From: Bdellovibrio sp. CG22_combo_CG10-13_8_21_14_all_39_27
Lineage (GTDB): Bacteria > Bdellovibrionota > Bacteriovoracia > Bacteriovoracales > Bacteriovoracaceae
NCBI GenBank assembly: GCA_002786715.1
Contig: PCTW01000032.1
Location: forward strand, 16,658 to 63,413
Direction of reading: 5' to 3'
DNA length: 46,756 nt
The translations under genes were made by a program, and so were the position numbers. The notes beneath the pieces were generated by a model. It was not told the DNA's origin. It did no database searches and saw only the letters and a list, made by a program, of their open reading frames with translations. This document shows positions 15,783 through 24,769 of the stretch, one piece after another; position 1 is the stretch's first letter, and every line of letters begins with the position of its first letter.

Positions 15783-16763
15783 ATGCAACTCAATCGTCCT
15801 CGTCGCAATCGTCGAAGTTCATCAGTCAGATCAATGGTTGCTGAAACTGTTTTAACCACTAACGATTTATTAGCTCCGCTTTTCGTCGTTGCAGGTCAAA
15901 ATCAACGTATTCCAATTCAATCAATGCCTGGCCAATTTCGATTTAGTATTGATCAGTTGATTATTGAGGCGAAAGAGATTTATTCACTTGGTATTCCGGC
16001 CGTCGCGGTCTTTCCAGCAATTGAGGGAAAGTTAAAAAATCCAAAAGCGACAGAGGCCGTCAATCCTGACGGGCTTTATTCTAGGGCGCTACGAGCTGTT
16101 AAAGAGGCCGTGCCTGAGTTAACTCTCATGACTGATATTGCTCTTGATCCTTACAACTCTGACGGGCACGACGGATTGGTCGATGCTGAAAGTGGAGAAA
16201 TTTTAAATGATCAAACTTTAGAAATCCTTTCTCAAATGGCAGTTCTTCAGGCCAATTGTGGGGCAGATATTGTAGGTCCTTCTGACATGATGGATGGGCG
16301 TGTCGGTGCCATAAGAAAAGCACTCGAAGGAGAAGGGTATCACCATACTCTTATTATGAGCTATTGCGCTAAATATGCTTCTAGTTTTTATGGTCCCTTC
16401 AGGGATGCGCTCGATTCTGCTCCAAAAGCAGGGGATAAAAAGACTTATCAGATGAATCCCGCCAACATCAGAGAAGCTCTGAGGGAAGCCCAATTGGATG
16501 AACAAGAAGGGGCAGATATTTTAATGGTAAAGCCAGGGTTGCCTTATCTCGACGTTATCAAATCCCTGAGAGAGAGCTCCCACCTGCCCATTGCTGCTTA
16601 TAATGTTTCAGGCGAATACGCCATGATCAAAGCTGCTGCTGAAAAGGGCTGGCTTGATGGTGAACGGGCCATGATGGAAATGCTTTTATCATTTAAACGT
16701 GCAGGTACAGATATTATTTTAACTTATTTTGCCAAAGAGGCAGCAAAGATAATCAACTCATGA
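15783..16763 (+). CDS. hemB: Delta-aminolevulinic acid dehydratase (porphobilinogen synthase)
   Basis: A 326-residue enzyme that condenses two 5-aminolevulinate molecules to porphobilinogen in haem synthesis. The two Schiff-base lysines are Lys197 in YCAKYASSFYGPFRDA and Lys250 in ILMVKPGLPYLDVI. The metal-site segment reads TDIALDPYNSDGHDGL (117-132), with Asp/Asn where zinc-type enzymes have three cysteines, so this is a magnesium-type enzyme as in Pseudomonas. The N-terminus RPRRNRRSSSVRSMVAET is the usual arm. It is co-transcribed with sufE and is followed after eight bases by a YiiX-like hydrolase. Confidence 0.95.
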   Translation: MQLNRPRRNRRSSSVRSMVAETVLTTNDLLAPLFVVAGQNQRIPIQSMPGQFRFSIDQLIIEAKEIYSLGIPAVAVFPAIEGKLKNPKATEAVNPDGLYSRALRAVKEAVPELTLMTDIALDPYNSDGHDGLVDAESGEILNDQTLEILSQMAVLQANCGADIVGPSDMMDGRVGAIRKALEGEGYHHTLIMSYCAKYASSFYGPFRDALDSAPKAGDKKTYQMNPANIREALREAQLDEQEGADILMVKPGLPYLDVIKSLRESSHLPIAAYNVSGEYAMIKAAAEKGWLDGERAMMEMLLSFKRAGTDIILTYFAKEAAKIINS

Positions 16764-16771
16764 GGTCTTAC

Positions 16772-18367
16772 ATGAAGCCATTATTACTATCAGTTTTACT
16801 CTTGTGTTCATTAAATTTAATGGCCCAGGACAATCCTTATTTGATGATGAAGGAAATTCAAGTGGCGCTTGATTCAGTTGATTATCAACCTGACAATGCC
16901 ATGGATACGGTGATCGAATATCAAAAAATTTATCCTCTCGAGTTGAAATTTATTTCATGGCTTGAGCAATTTCATTCAGATTTAGTGACGAAAATCGAAC
17001 AGAAAGTGGCCTTGTCTGGCGGTGAACTGACACTTCTTCACAAAGCTTTAAAAACTTTTTTCGTCATTCACTCTCGTACTTTGGCCCTAGTAGAAGCTTG
17101 GGAACCTAAAACAAAAGAACTTTTCACGAATGATGTTGAATTGAGCTCTCGACATCTTTTATGGCTTAACATGAGATGGAGTGGCCTCACTCGTATGTTA
17201 AAAGCTTATCAGCCCTTTCTTTCAAATGAAAAATTGCGTCGTTTACTTAATTCTGCTGATTCAGCTTATGCTATAGAAAAAGATCAGTTGTTAGGTTTTA
17301 TCTACGGCCTATTTAGTCGTAGCTACTTAGGAGCACTAAATAATGGAAGAATTTCAATAAATAACTCTACTGAAGTCATTGATGAATTGAGAACTCAGTC
17401 AGCTCTTTTTGATCGTTTTTTTGATATTCTCAAGTCTCAAATAGGTTCAGAATTTGTAACTAGTGCAGAACGCTCCGACTCTGAGATTGAGCGTTATGAT
17501 CAATATGCAAAGAAAGATGGCCGCGCTCGTTTTTTTACAACAGTCTTTCATCATATCAGTGGCGCTTTTGGAAATTTTGCTGGAAGTATTCGCTGGAGAA
17601 AGGGCTGGCTTGACAAGAACTCTAAGTTAAATGATGAAATTGCTAGCAAATTAATTCCGTTTGATATGATCACCGAGAGAACTCCTTTTGCTTTAACGGA
17701 TAAATTTATCCCGGGGAACTTTGGCCATAATGCTATCTGGCTCGGGACAAAAGATCAGCTGCAAGCATTAGGCTTATGGGATCATCCTTCGGTAAAACCA
17801 ATTCAGCGTCAAATTGAGCAGGGAATGTCAATTTTAGAAACTGATCGTAAGGGGACCCACCTCAAAGAAATCGCAGAGTTCATGAAAATTGATGAATTCG
17901 CGATCATGAGAAACAAAGATCTTTATAGTTCACCGGACAAAATGGAGAAACTGTTAGAAGTTGGCATTGCTCAATTAGGCAAGACTTATGACTTTAATTT
18001 TGATGTCGAAACAACGGATCGCTTAGTTTGTTCAGAATTATTATATCAATCATTTGGCGATATCAAATGGCCAACAGAGTATATCGCGGGAAGAAATACT
18101 ATTTCACCTGATAACGTGACTGAACTTATGTTTTATGAAAATGCTCCCAATGAACTTATCTATTATGTGGCCGCTTTCAAAAAAGGAGTTCTCGAATATC
18201 CTGATCTTTTTGATCTTGCTCCAAAACTCAAGTATCGCTTGAATAGTGAGCTATCAACAACGGATATTCCTTACTTTGAGGAGCGAACAAAAAAATGTCA
18301 TAAGATGATGAAGGAAGATCAGCTTTTTAATGCTTGCACTACAGTTTGGCAGCATCATATATATTAA
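16772..18367 (+). CDS. Exported permuted papain-fold (YiiX/YebB NlpC/P60-like) hydrolase
   Basis: A 531-residue secreted protein with signal peptide MKPLLLSVLLLCSLNLMA. The C-terminal half holds the circularly permuted NlpC/P60 (YiiX/DUF830) core: a catalytic His near residue 319 in FGHNAIWLGTKD and a catalytic Cys near residue 420 in LVCSELLYQSF, with LGKTYDFNFDV between. The N-terminal 280 residues are helical and unrecognised. Relatives cleave peptidoglycan peptides or lipid/acyl amides. ATG 16760 overlaps the hemB stop, but ATG 16772 is preceded by GAGGT at five bases and starts a normal signal peptide, so I chose it. The long helical part could place the enzyme in the periplasm as an attached cell-wall hydrolase. 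Confidence 0.75.
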   Translation: MKPLLLSVLLLCSLNLMAQDNPYLMMKEIQVALDSVDYQPDNAMDTVIEYQKIYPLELKFISWLEQFHSDLVTKIEQKVALSGGELTLLHKALKTFFVIHSRTLALVEAWEPKTKELFTNDVELSSRHLLWLNMRWSGLTRMLKAYQPFLSNEKLRRLLNSADSAYAIEKDQLLGFIYGLFSRSYLGALNNGRISINNSTEVIDELRTQSALFDRFFDILKSQIGSEFVTSAERSDSEIERYDQYAKKDGRARFFTTVFHHISGAFGNFAGSIRWRKGWLDKNSKLNDEIASKLIPFDMITERTPFALTDKFIPGNFGHNAIWLGTKDQLQALGLWDHPSVKPIQRQIEQGMSILETDRKGTHLKEIAEFMKIDEFAIMRNKDLYSSPDKMEKLLEVGIAQLGKTYDFNFDVETTDRLVCSELLYQSFGDIKWPTEYIAGRNTISPDNVTELMFYENAPNELIYYVAAFKKGVLEYPDLFDLAPKLKYRLNSELSTTDIPYFEERTKKCHKMMKEDQLFNACTTVWQHHIY

Positions 18368-18408
18368 AGTTAAGGTATTGAATGTTCGATAAGTAAGTCA
18401 TTATTTTT

Positions 18409-20961
18409 ATGATGGAATACTTGTTGAAAGAATTTAATCTAAAATTTTTTTTTAAATTTCTATTTGTATTCTTAGGATATTACGTTTTAGCTCGAACTGG
18501 ACTTCTTTTAAGTACCATCAATGACAATATTTCTCCCATTTGGCCTGCTTCAGGACTTGCCATAGGTGCTCTCATCTTAGGTGGGCCAAAATATGTCGTG
18601 GCCGTGGCAATGGGTGCTTTTACCGCCAATTTACACACCGGCGCACCATTATGGGTAGTCGGTTTCATTTCATTTGGAAATGCTTTTGAAGCTTATCTGG
18701 CAAGCTTTATTTTTAAAAAAATAGGGCCATTATCAGAAAAGTTCGTTTTTCACAGCGAAAGCTTCCGCTTGATTACATCTTGCTTTATCAGCTGTCTACC
18801 GGCTGCCCTCATTGGAGTGAGTTCACTTTATGTTGCCCAAGTTATTCCAGGTAGTGCTCTTACTAACTCTATTCTTACTTGGTGGAGTGGAGATCTTGTA
18901 GGCGCTTTAATTCTTTTGCCGATAATTTTAGAAACTGCAAAAAATAAAAAAATTGAATGGAAATTGAAACTTGATATACCAATTTTCACTGTAATGCTCT
19001 TTGTCTTCTTATCATTTTACCTTCTTGTGATAAATACGAACAAAGTTTACCTCTTTTTAATTCTACCAGCTTTACTGGCCATGACATTTAATAATTCCTT
19101 AAAAGTATCACTCTACGGGGTTTTAGCTTTTTCTATTTTTAGTATTCTAGGTGTTTTAACCAAGCATGGACCTCATCAAGGAGCTTTGGCCCTTCAGAAT
19201 TTAATTTCAATGCAATTATTCCTTGCAGGGGTAATCATTTCAAATCTGCTTATTCATGGTCATAAGAAGAAAGTATCGTTAGATAGTCTAGTTCTCTATT
19301 TTATGGTCGGATGGATTATTTCGACTGGTGTTTTCTACGCATTAAGCAAGTGGGAAAAGCATCAGGAGCGTGATCTCTTTGAAGAGCATGTCCATAAAGC
19401 AATTCTTAATCTACAAACTCATTCTATCGTTTATGAAAATGCTTTAAGAGCAGGAGCAGGACTGTTTCTTGCTTCAGATAAAGTGGATAGCGAAGAATGG
19501 CGAATTTTTGCAAGCACTCTTAAACTAGAAGAGCGATTCGAAGGGATTAATGGAATTGGTTACATACAAGAAGTTGAGAAAACCAAAGTCGAAAAACAAA
19601 AATTTTTGGAAGATGAAAAAAAGTATAATCCAGACCTAAATTTAGAGATTAAAATTGTTCCAGGTGGCGATCAGTTTAATCGAATTCATTATCTAATTAA
19701 ATATATTGAACCGCTGTATAAAAATGTTCAAGCTTTAGGACTTGATGTGGGATCTGAAATTAATCGGCGAGTTGGGGCAGAGATTGCCAAATCAAGTGGA
19801 AAATATACATTCACGGGTCCTATTGTCTTAGTTCAAGATAATGAAAAGGGTCCTGGGTTCTTGGCGTTTTACCCCGTCTTTAAACAGAAAAAAAGTGAAG
19901 ATGAATTTATTGGATGGATTTATGCTCCTTTTATCATGAAGAAATTTTTTGGAAAGGGTTTTGGGGATAGTTTAAATTTGGTTGATGTCATTGTTTCAGA
20001 TGTGACGCAGAGGCAAGATTCTGCAATCCTTTTTTCTTCGAATTCACAATTTTCACCAAGCAAAAGTGAAATGAATTTTGAAATTAATCTTGGCGGTCGG
20101 ATCTATATGACCCAATGGAGAAGAGGTGATCTTCTTCTTCGTTCAGTTAATACATACCCAGAGCTATTGGCCTTTTTATCGCTCCTTCTCGTTATGTTTT
20201 TTGCTGGCTCCATTGCAAATCATCAATACTTAACCGATCAGGCCAATATTTTGGCCATCGACAAAAACAGGAAACTTCGCATTACTCTATTAGTAAATGA
20301 GATTTTGAATTCTGAGCTTTCCATTGAAAAAAAGATTCACTCAATAATTATGAGTATTCGAAAGGAGTTTAACTTCAGTATTGCTGGGTATTGGAAATGG
20401 AATGAAGAAAATGAGTATCTACAATTTCAAACCTATGATCTTAAAGATAATATCGATTTGAATTGTAAGTTTTTAGTTGATTCAGAAAGAATTATATTTA
20501 AATTGGGAGAAGGGTTGCCTGGCCGTTCGATTAAAGAAAATAAATGCATTGTCATGACCAATGAACTTTGTGATTGTGAGCTAAATTTTCGTTCACAAAG
20601 TGCTCTCCTTATTGGTTTGAAAAATGGTTATGCCTTTCCTATCGTTTTTGATAATGAAAAATTTGGAGTCATGGAATTCTATACAATGAGTGATTTTTAT
20701 ATGGATGAGGAATTGGTTGATACCTTATGTAACATCTCATTTAAGATTGCTTCCTCTATGAATTTTAGCAAAATTAAGCGTGAAAATGATCTTCACCAAT
20801 TAAAACTTTTAGAATCTTCTAAAATGTCAGCTCTTGGTGAAATGTCTGCTGGTGTTGCTCATGAAATTAATAACCCCCTAACTATTATCAGAGGTAAGGC
20901 TTCTGTAATGTCTTCTCGCATTTTAAAATCAGAATTTGATAGTGAATATTTTCTTAAATAA
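18409..20961 (+). CDS. MASE1-CHASE-GAF sensor histidine kinase, N-terminal part ending at an in-frame stop
   Basis: An 850-residue open part of a larger kinase. The first 290 residues are a MASE1 membrane domain of eight or so helices (NDNISPIWPASGLAIGALIL is its signature). Residues about 335-570 are a CHASE periplasmic sensor domain (FEGINGIGYIQEVEK, KYTFTGPIVLVQD), closed by another membrane helix near 595. A GAF-like domain (620-780) and the phosphoacceptor helix follow: MSALGEMSAGVAHEINNPL with His818. Reading then hits TAA at 20959-20961, inside the second dimerisation helix. The same frame continues at once as kinase sequence. As it stands the protein keeps the phosphorylatable histidine but lacks the ATP-binding domain. 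The ligand is unknown. Confidence 0.85.
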   Translation: MMEYLLKEFNLKFFFKFLFVFLGYYVLARTGLLLSTINDNISPIWPASGLAIGALILGGPKYVVAVAMGAFTANLHTGAPLWVVGFISFGNAFEAYLASFIFKKIGPLSEKFVFHSESFRLITSCFISCLPAALIGVSSLYVAQVIPGSALTNSILTWWSGDLVGALILLPIILETAKNKKIEWKLKLDIPIFTVMLFVFLSFYLLVINTNKVYLFLILPALLAMTFNNSLKVSLYGVLAFSIFSILGVLTKHGPHQGALALQNLISMQLFLAGVIISNLLIHGHKKKVSLDSLVLYFMVGWIISTGVFYALSKWEKHQERDLFEEHVHKAILNLQTHSIVYENALRAGAGLFLASDKVDSEEWRIFASTLKLEERFEGINGIGYIQEVEKTKVEKQKFLEDEKKYNPDLNLEIKIVPGGDQFNRIHYLIKYIEPLYKNVQALGLDVGSEINRRVGAEIAKSSGKYTFTGPIVLVQDNEKGPGFLAFYPVFKQKKSEDEFIGWIYAPFIMKKFFGKGFGDSLNLVDVIVSDVTQRQDSAILFSSNSQFSPSKSEMNFEINLGGRIYMTQWRRGDLLLRSVNTYPELLAFLSLLLVMFFAGSIANHQYLTDQANILAIDKNRKLRITLLVNEILNSELSIEKKIHSIIMSIRKEFNFSIAGYWKWNEENEYLQFQTYDLKDNIDLNCKFLVDSERIIFKLGEGLPGRSIKENKCIVMTNELCDCELNFRSQSALLIGLKNGYAFPIVFDNEKFGVMEFYTMSDFYMDEELVDTLCNISFKIASSMNFSKIKRENDLHQLKLLESSKMSALGEMSAGVAHEINNPLTIIRGKASVMSSRILKSEFDSEYFLK

Positions 20962-21012
20962 ATCGAAACGGTTATAACTGCCGTAGATCGTATTTCAAAG
21001 ATCATCAAGAGC

Positions 21013-21501
21013 TTGCAAAAATTTTCGAGAAACGCTAGTCAAGATCCTTTCCGTCTCTGTTCTGTTCAGCAAATTTTTGATGATACTGTTGAATTGGTGA
21101 AAGATCGGTTTCAAACTAATAAGATAAAATTTGATTATCCTACTGGTTTAAATACTCAGATCGAATGTCATGAAGGTGAAATTGTTCAAACCTTATTAAA
21201 TCTGCTCAATAATTCCTTTGATGCCATTTTTAATTCCAATTCTCCTTGGATTAAACTTGGATTTAAAGATTGTGGAGACATGATTGAGATCACCGTTACG
21301 GACTCTGGCCTTGGTTTATCAGAAGAGATACAAGAAAAAATAATGCAGCCTTTTTTTACGACAAAAGAAATTGGAAAAGGAACAGGCTTGGGAATGAGTG
21401 TTTCTCAAGGAATTGCCCGTTCGCACAATGGCGATCTTATTTATAATCGACAATCTGCAAATACAGAATTTATTTTAACTTTACCTAAACGACATTCTTA
21501 A
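21013..21501 (+). pseudogene. C-terminal ATPase part of the interrupted histidine kinase
   Basis: In the same frame as the upstream kinase, separated only by one TAA and 17 codons (IETVITAVDRISKIIK..) that plainly complete the dimerisation helix. This part holds the HATPase domain: NNSFDA (N box), DSGLGL (G1), PFFTTKEIGKGTGLGMSV (F and G2 boxes). The first possible internal start is TTG 21013, giving 162 residues; no strong Shine-Dalgarno precedes it. If translated separately it could still act on the upstream His domain in trans, but the simplest reading is a nonsense mutation or a sequence error. Its stop overlaps convergent hypE by four bases (TTAA). Confidence 0.75.
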
Positions 21502-22472
21502 CAAATTCGCGGCAATTGATCATGATCAGGATAGGGCAATATTCGATGCCCGCCAATGCTGGTCGACAGGGTCACTGGAAAGGCCCCTTTTTCTTTTAGC
21601 ATTCCGATCTCAATTAAGTTTGGGTAAAACTCCAAAATGGTCGAATCCTCAGGAGCGATGATGAGAAGGACTCCTTCATTCGCAACTTCTAAAGATCCCA
21701 AACCTAAAAATTGCAATGCAGCTTCAACATGTTTCTGAACGGGGATTTTGGATTCAAAAAGTTCAATTGATAGCGAGAAAAGATTTGCGAGCTCATGGGC
21801 GACTGTGGCAACTCCTCCTCTGGTGCAATCTCTCACATAACTGAGAGCGATGTTTTGCTCAAACAAATTTTTAAATGGATGATAAAGAGATTGGCAATCG
21901 GAAATCAAATGCCCTTGGAATGGAAGTTTCTCTCTTTCAATGAGCAATGTCAGACCGTGCTCAGCTATCGTTTTGTTAAGATATACTCGATCTCCAGGAA
22001 GTGGTTTTTTAAACACAAAGTCACAATTTATTCTCTCTCCGATAAGTGTAGAGTTAATAAATATGCCAGGATTTCCTCTCGCGGGGATAACTTTAGTATC
22101 AGCACAGACTAATTTTATTTCATTTTTCCTTAGTTCAATGGCCATGCTTTCTATTATTTTTCTTAGCTCTTCTATGGCAAGCCCTTCTTCAATGATAAAA
22201 CTAACCGACATATAGAGAGGACGCCCTCCTCTGGTTAATAAGTCATTAACGACTCCGCAAATGGAAAGCTTTCCGATATCTCCACCCGGAAAAAAAAGAG
22301 GATCGATGACGTGAGCATCCGTAGTTATTATAAGATCTTTCTTATTCCAGAACAGTTCCGCAGCATCATGTGGTGACAGGAGGTCATTGTTGAGCTCTGG
22401 TAAAAAAACTTTTTGAATAAGCTCATGGGTAGAGCGTGCACCATTTCCGTGAAGAGAGGTTATTCTAGTCAT
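21498..22472 (-). CDS. hypE: Hydrogenase maturation protein HypE
   Basis: A 324-residue HypE. The C-terminus is the required DQLPRIC, whose last cysteine is carbamoylated and dehydrated to thiocyanate to make the cyanide ligands of the NiFe centre. HGNGARSTHELIQ at the N-terminus and PGGDIGKLSICGVVNDLLTRGG are typical, as are the AIRS-type ATP motifs. The frame extends to 22505, but ATG 22472 overlaps the hypD stop (ATGA) and gives the normal N-terminus MTRITSLHGNG. It works with HypF on carbamoyl phosphate and passes cyanide to HypC-HypD. Last gene of hypFABCDE. Confidence 0.95.
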   Translation of the reverse strand: MTRITSLHGNGARSTHELIQKVFLPELNNDLLSPHDAAELFWNKKDLIITTDAHVIDPLFFPGGDIGKLSICGVVNDLLTRGGRPLYMSVSFIIEEGLAIEELRKIIESMAIELRKNEIKLVCADTKVIPARGNPGIFINSTLIGERINCDFVFKKPLPGDRVYLNKTIAEHGLTLLIEREKLPFQGHLISDCQSLYHPFKNLFEQNIALSYVRDCTRGGVATVAHELANLFSLSIELFESKIPVQKHVEAALQFLGLGSLEVANEGVLLIIAPEDSTILEFYPNLIEIGMLKEKGAFPVTLSTSIGGHRILPYPDHDQLPRIC

Positions 22473-23569
22473 ACCGATATCCCCTGAGCGTAATAGGCAC
22501 TGCAAGTTCCTTCGCTACTGACCATACAAGCACCCAGTGGATTTGCGGGAGTACAAGCTTTGGCATAAAGCTTACAATCGAGAGGCGATTTTTCTCCTCT
22601 TAAAATAGAACCACATTGGCATAGCTTATGTTCCGGAACTTTAGATAACTTGATCTTAAAGAATTCTTCAGCATCTATTTCTTTGTATCGAGGACTTATT
22701 TTATAGGCGGACTGTGAGATTTCCCCTAGTCCTCGCCAGTAAAATGACTTTCGAAATTCAAAAACTTTTTTGAGCAATTTTTGAGCTTCAAGGTTTCCTT
22801 CGGATTTTAAGGCCCTTGTGTATTCATTATAAACTTTGTTCTTTTTATTTTTTATTGATTTCACTAAAGTAACCAAAGACGTTAATAAGTCATTGGTTTC
22901 AAAACCACTAATACAAATAGGAACTGAGTATTTTTCAGAAGCTTGATGGTAGAGATCAAGGCCGGTTACTAGGGAAACATGTCCAGGACCGATGAGTCCC
23001 ATAGGTCTTCGTTCGGGCCTTAGATTTTCCATAACAACGGCAATAGCAGGTGGAGTTGTTACGTGAAGACAATAGACTTTGAGATTTGAAATTTGTTGCT
23101 CATCAATTCTATAAATGAGTCTGGCCGTCGCAGGAGCAGTTGTTTCAAAGCCAATTGCTAAAAAGAGAAAGAGTTTCTCTGGTTCATTTTTGGCCATCTT
23201 TAATAAGTCTGTTGGATCGTAGACCATTCTTACATCTTCACCGCGGGAGCGAGCCCCTAGGAGTGAATCACCACCTAATGTGGGAATTCGCATAAGGTCT
23301 CCAAAGCAAGCGACGACAAGTTTTGAATTGCTCTTAAGTAAATCGAGGGCGGCCTGAATATGCTCAGAAGGAAGAACGCAAACAGGACAGCCTGGGCCAT
23401 GAATCATTTTTAAATTATCAGGGAGTAGTGACATTAATCCACTTTTAACTAGCTGATGTGTATGTCCACCGCAAAACTCCATGATCCGAACTTCATTTTC
23501 ATTTTCCAATTCCATTTGGAGTTGGTTTAGCAATGAGTGAGTATCTTTTGGCGAACTAAAGTTATCCAT
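22469..23569 (-). CDS. hypD: Hydrogenase maturation protein HypD
   Basis: A 366-residue HypD. The conserved motifs are EFCGGHTHQLVKSG, MIHGPGCPVCVLP and FLAIGFETTAPATA, plus C-terminal cysteines (HKLCQCGSILRG, DCKLYAKACTPANPLGACMVSSEGTC) that bind the [4Fe-4S] cluster. HypD with HypC is the scaffold on which Fe(CN)2CO is assembled. ATG 23569 overlaps hypC's stop by eight bases (ATGGATAA), and its stop overlaps hypE by four. The length matches the family and no key residue is missing. Confidence 0.95.
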   Translation of the reverse strand: MDNFSSPKDTHSLLNQLQMELENENEVRIMEFCGGHTHQLVKSGLMSLLPDNLKMIHGPGCPVCVLPSEHIQAALDLLKSNSKLVVACFGDLMRIPTLGGDSLLGARSRGEDVRMVYDPTDLLKMAKNEPEKLFLFLAIGFETTAPATARLIYRIDEQQISNLKVYCLHVTTPPAIAVVMENLRPERRPMGLIGPGHVSLVTGLDLYHQASEKYSVPICISGFETNDLLTSLVTLVKSIKNKKNKVYNEYTRALKSEGNLEAQKLLKKVFEFRKSFYWRGLGEISQSAYKISPRYKEIDAEEFFKIKLSKVPEHKLCQCGSILRGEKSPLDCKLYAKACTPANPLGACMVSSEGTCSAYYAQGISV

Positions 23570-23780
23570 TGTTGAGCTCTTGATCTAAAAGTTTCAAAGT
23601 TTCACGCACATCCTGATCATCCATAACAGATAAGGCCATGCCCGCATGAATGATCAAGTGATCACCAATTTTTGCTTCGGGGACAAAGGTAAGATCGACT
23701 TCGAGCTCGAGTCCCGCTTTCACCACAATCCCTCGATCTTTATCAATTGATATGAGCATTGCTGGTATGGCCAGGCACAT
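23562..23780 (-). CDS. hypC: Hydrogenase maturation chaperone HypC
   Basis: A 72-residue HypC. ATG 23780 gives MCLAIPAML, placing the functional cysteine at position 2 as required after Met removal; the two codons upstream (ML) are not used. It then has VDLTFVPEAKIGDHLIIHAGMALSVMD, the standard body. HypC carries the iron ligand assembly between HypD and the large subunit precursor HoxH. It overlaps hypB by 38 bases at the front and hypD by eight at the end. Confidence 0.93.
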   Translation of the reverse strand: MCLAIPAMLISIDKDRGIVVKAGLELEVDLTFVPEAKIGDHLIIHAGMALSVMDDQDVRETLKLLDQELNNG

Positions 23781-24528
23781 AAGCATTCTCCTTAAGTGAA
23801 AGGGATTTCTCGAGTGTCTCTTTGAGTTCGGAGATTCCTAAGCCTGATTTCGTCGAGCAAAGAATAAGAGGGGCTGAGGGATTGAGGGAACGAATATTTT
23901 TAGTGACCAAATCCAAATCGTAATTCAATACTTCAATCAAATCACATTTAGAAAGAACAATAACATCGGCATCATGGAAGAGTACCGGATATTTGAGAGG
24001 TTTTTCTTCTCCCTCCGGAGTTGAAAGCAGGGCGATTTTAAGCTCCTCGCCTAAATCAAAAACGGCAGGGCATACTAGATTTCCCACATTTTCGATGACT
24101 AGGAGTTGTAAATGATTGGGAAGATCAACTAAGTTTTCACGAATTCTTTTGGCATCAAGGTGGCAAGCGGCATGGGTATTAATTTGCTTGGCAAGCACTC
24201 CCTGTTTTGCATATCGATCGGCATCGATAGTCGTTTCTTGATCACCAACTAACACGGCCAAAGAATAGTGCTCTTTCATTTCTCCTAATAATTTCGAAAG
24301 TAATGTCGTCTTGCCAGAGCCTGGAGAACTCATCACATTGATGACCTTCAGCTTTTCGGTGGCAAAAAACTGTCTATTCTCAGAAGCATTATTTTGATTC
24401 TTTTGAAAAAGTGACTCTTCAATCGAAATTTTACGTGTCGATTTTATTGTTCCTGAGATTTTTAATTTTTGTTGAGATCCAGGAAAAAGGGGATGGGTGG
24501 CAGTTGAACATCCGCAATCTTTACACAT
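23743..24528 (-). CDS. hypB: Hydrogenase nickel-incorporation GTPase HypB
   Basis: A 261-residue HypB. The N-terminus MCKDCGCSTATHP carries the CxxCGC high-affinity nickel motif, then a linker and the GTPase: SSPGSGKTTLLSKLL (P-loop), GDQETTIDADR, metal-site cysteine and histidine in INTHAACHLDAKRI, ENVGNLVCPA, and SKCDLIEV (guanine recognition). It uses GTP to insert nickel into HoxH with HypA. ATG 24528 overlaps the hypA stop by eight bases (ATGTGTAA). Its 3' end runs 38 bases into hypC, longer than the other overlaps here. Confidence 0.95.
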   Translation of the reverse strand: MCKDCGCSTATHPLFPGSQQKLKISGTIKSTRKISIEESLFQKNQNNASENRQFFATEKLKVINVMSSPGSGKTTLLSKLLGEMKEHYSLAVLVGDQETTIDADRYAKQGVLAKQINTHAACHLDAKRIRENLVDLPNHLQLLVIENVGNLVCPAVFDLGEELKIALLSTPEGEEKPLKYPVLFHDADVIVLSKCDLIEVLNYDLDLVTKNIRSLNPSAPLILCSTKSGLGISELKETLEKSLSLKENAYVPGHTSNAHIN

Positions 24529-24769
24529 TGGTAACCTCCAAAGAATGGAATTGAAATGTATGGTCATCAGTTTCAGTAATGATAAGATGGGCCTTTTCTA
24601 ATTTTGTTCCTTTAGCTGCTTCGGGAAAAGCAAATTCAAAACACGAGCGATCGACTCCTGAAAGCTTACCTATCGTTATTGAAAGGGAAGTCGCTTCAGT
24701 TGCTCCTTCTTGTTTAAGGATTTCTGTAGCTCGATCTACGAGATCGATGGCCAAAGTTAACTCATGCAT
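24521..24769 (-). CDS. hypA: HypA-like nickel chaperone lacking the zinc domain
   Basis: An 82-residue protein. It opens MHELTLAIDLVDRATEIL, keeping the nickel-binding Met1-His2-Glu3, and continues with TSLSITIGKLSGVDRSCFEFAFPEAAKGTKLEKAHLIITE, all normal for HypA. It then stops where the zinc domain (two CxxC pairs) should begin, ending FQFHSLEVTNV. Usual HypA is about 113-115 residues. No frameshifted remnant of the zinc domain is visible, because hypB starts within the last eight bases. Zinc normally stabilises HypA and tunes nickel delivery, so this form must do without it or depend on HypB's CxxCGC. It overlaps hypF by 13 bases. Confidence 0.85.
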   Translation of the reverse strand: MHELTLAIDLVDRATEILKQEGATEATSLSITIGKLSGVDRSCFEFAFPEAAKGTKLEKAHLIITETDDHTFQFHSLEVTNV

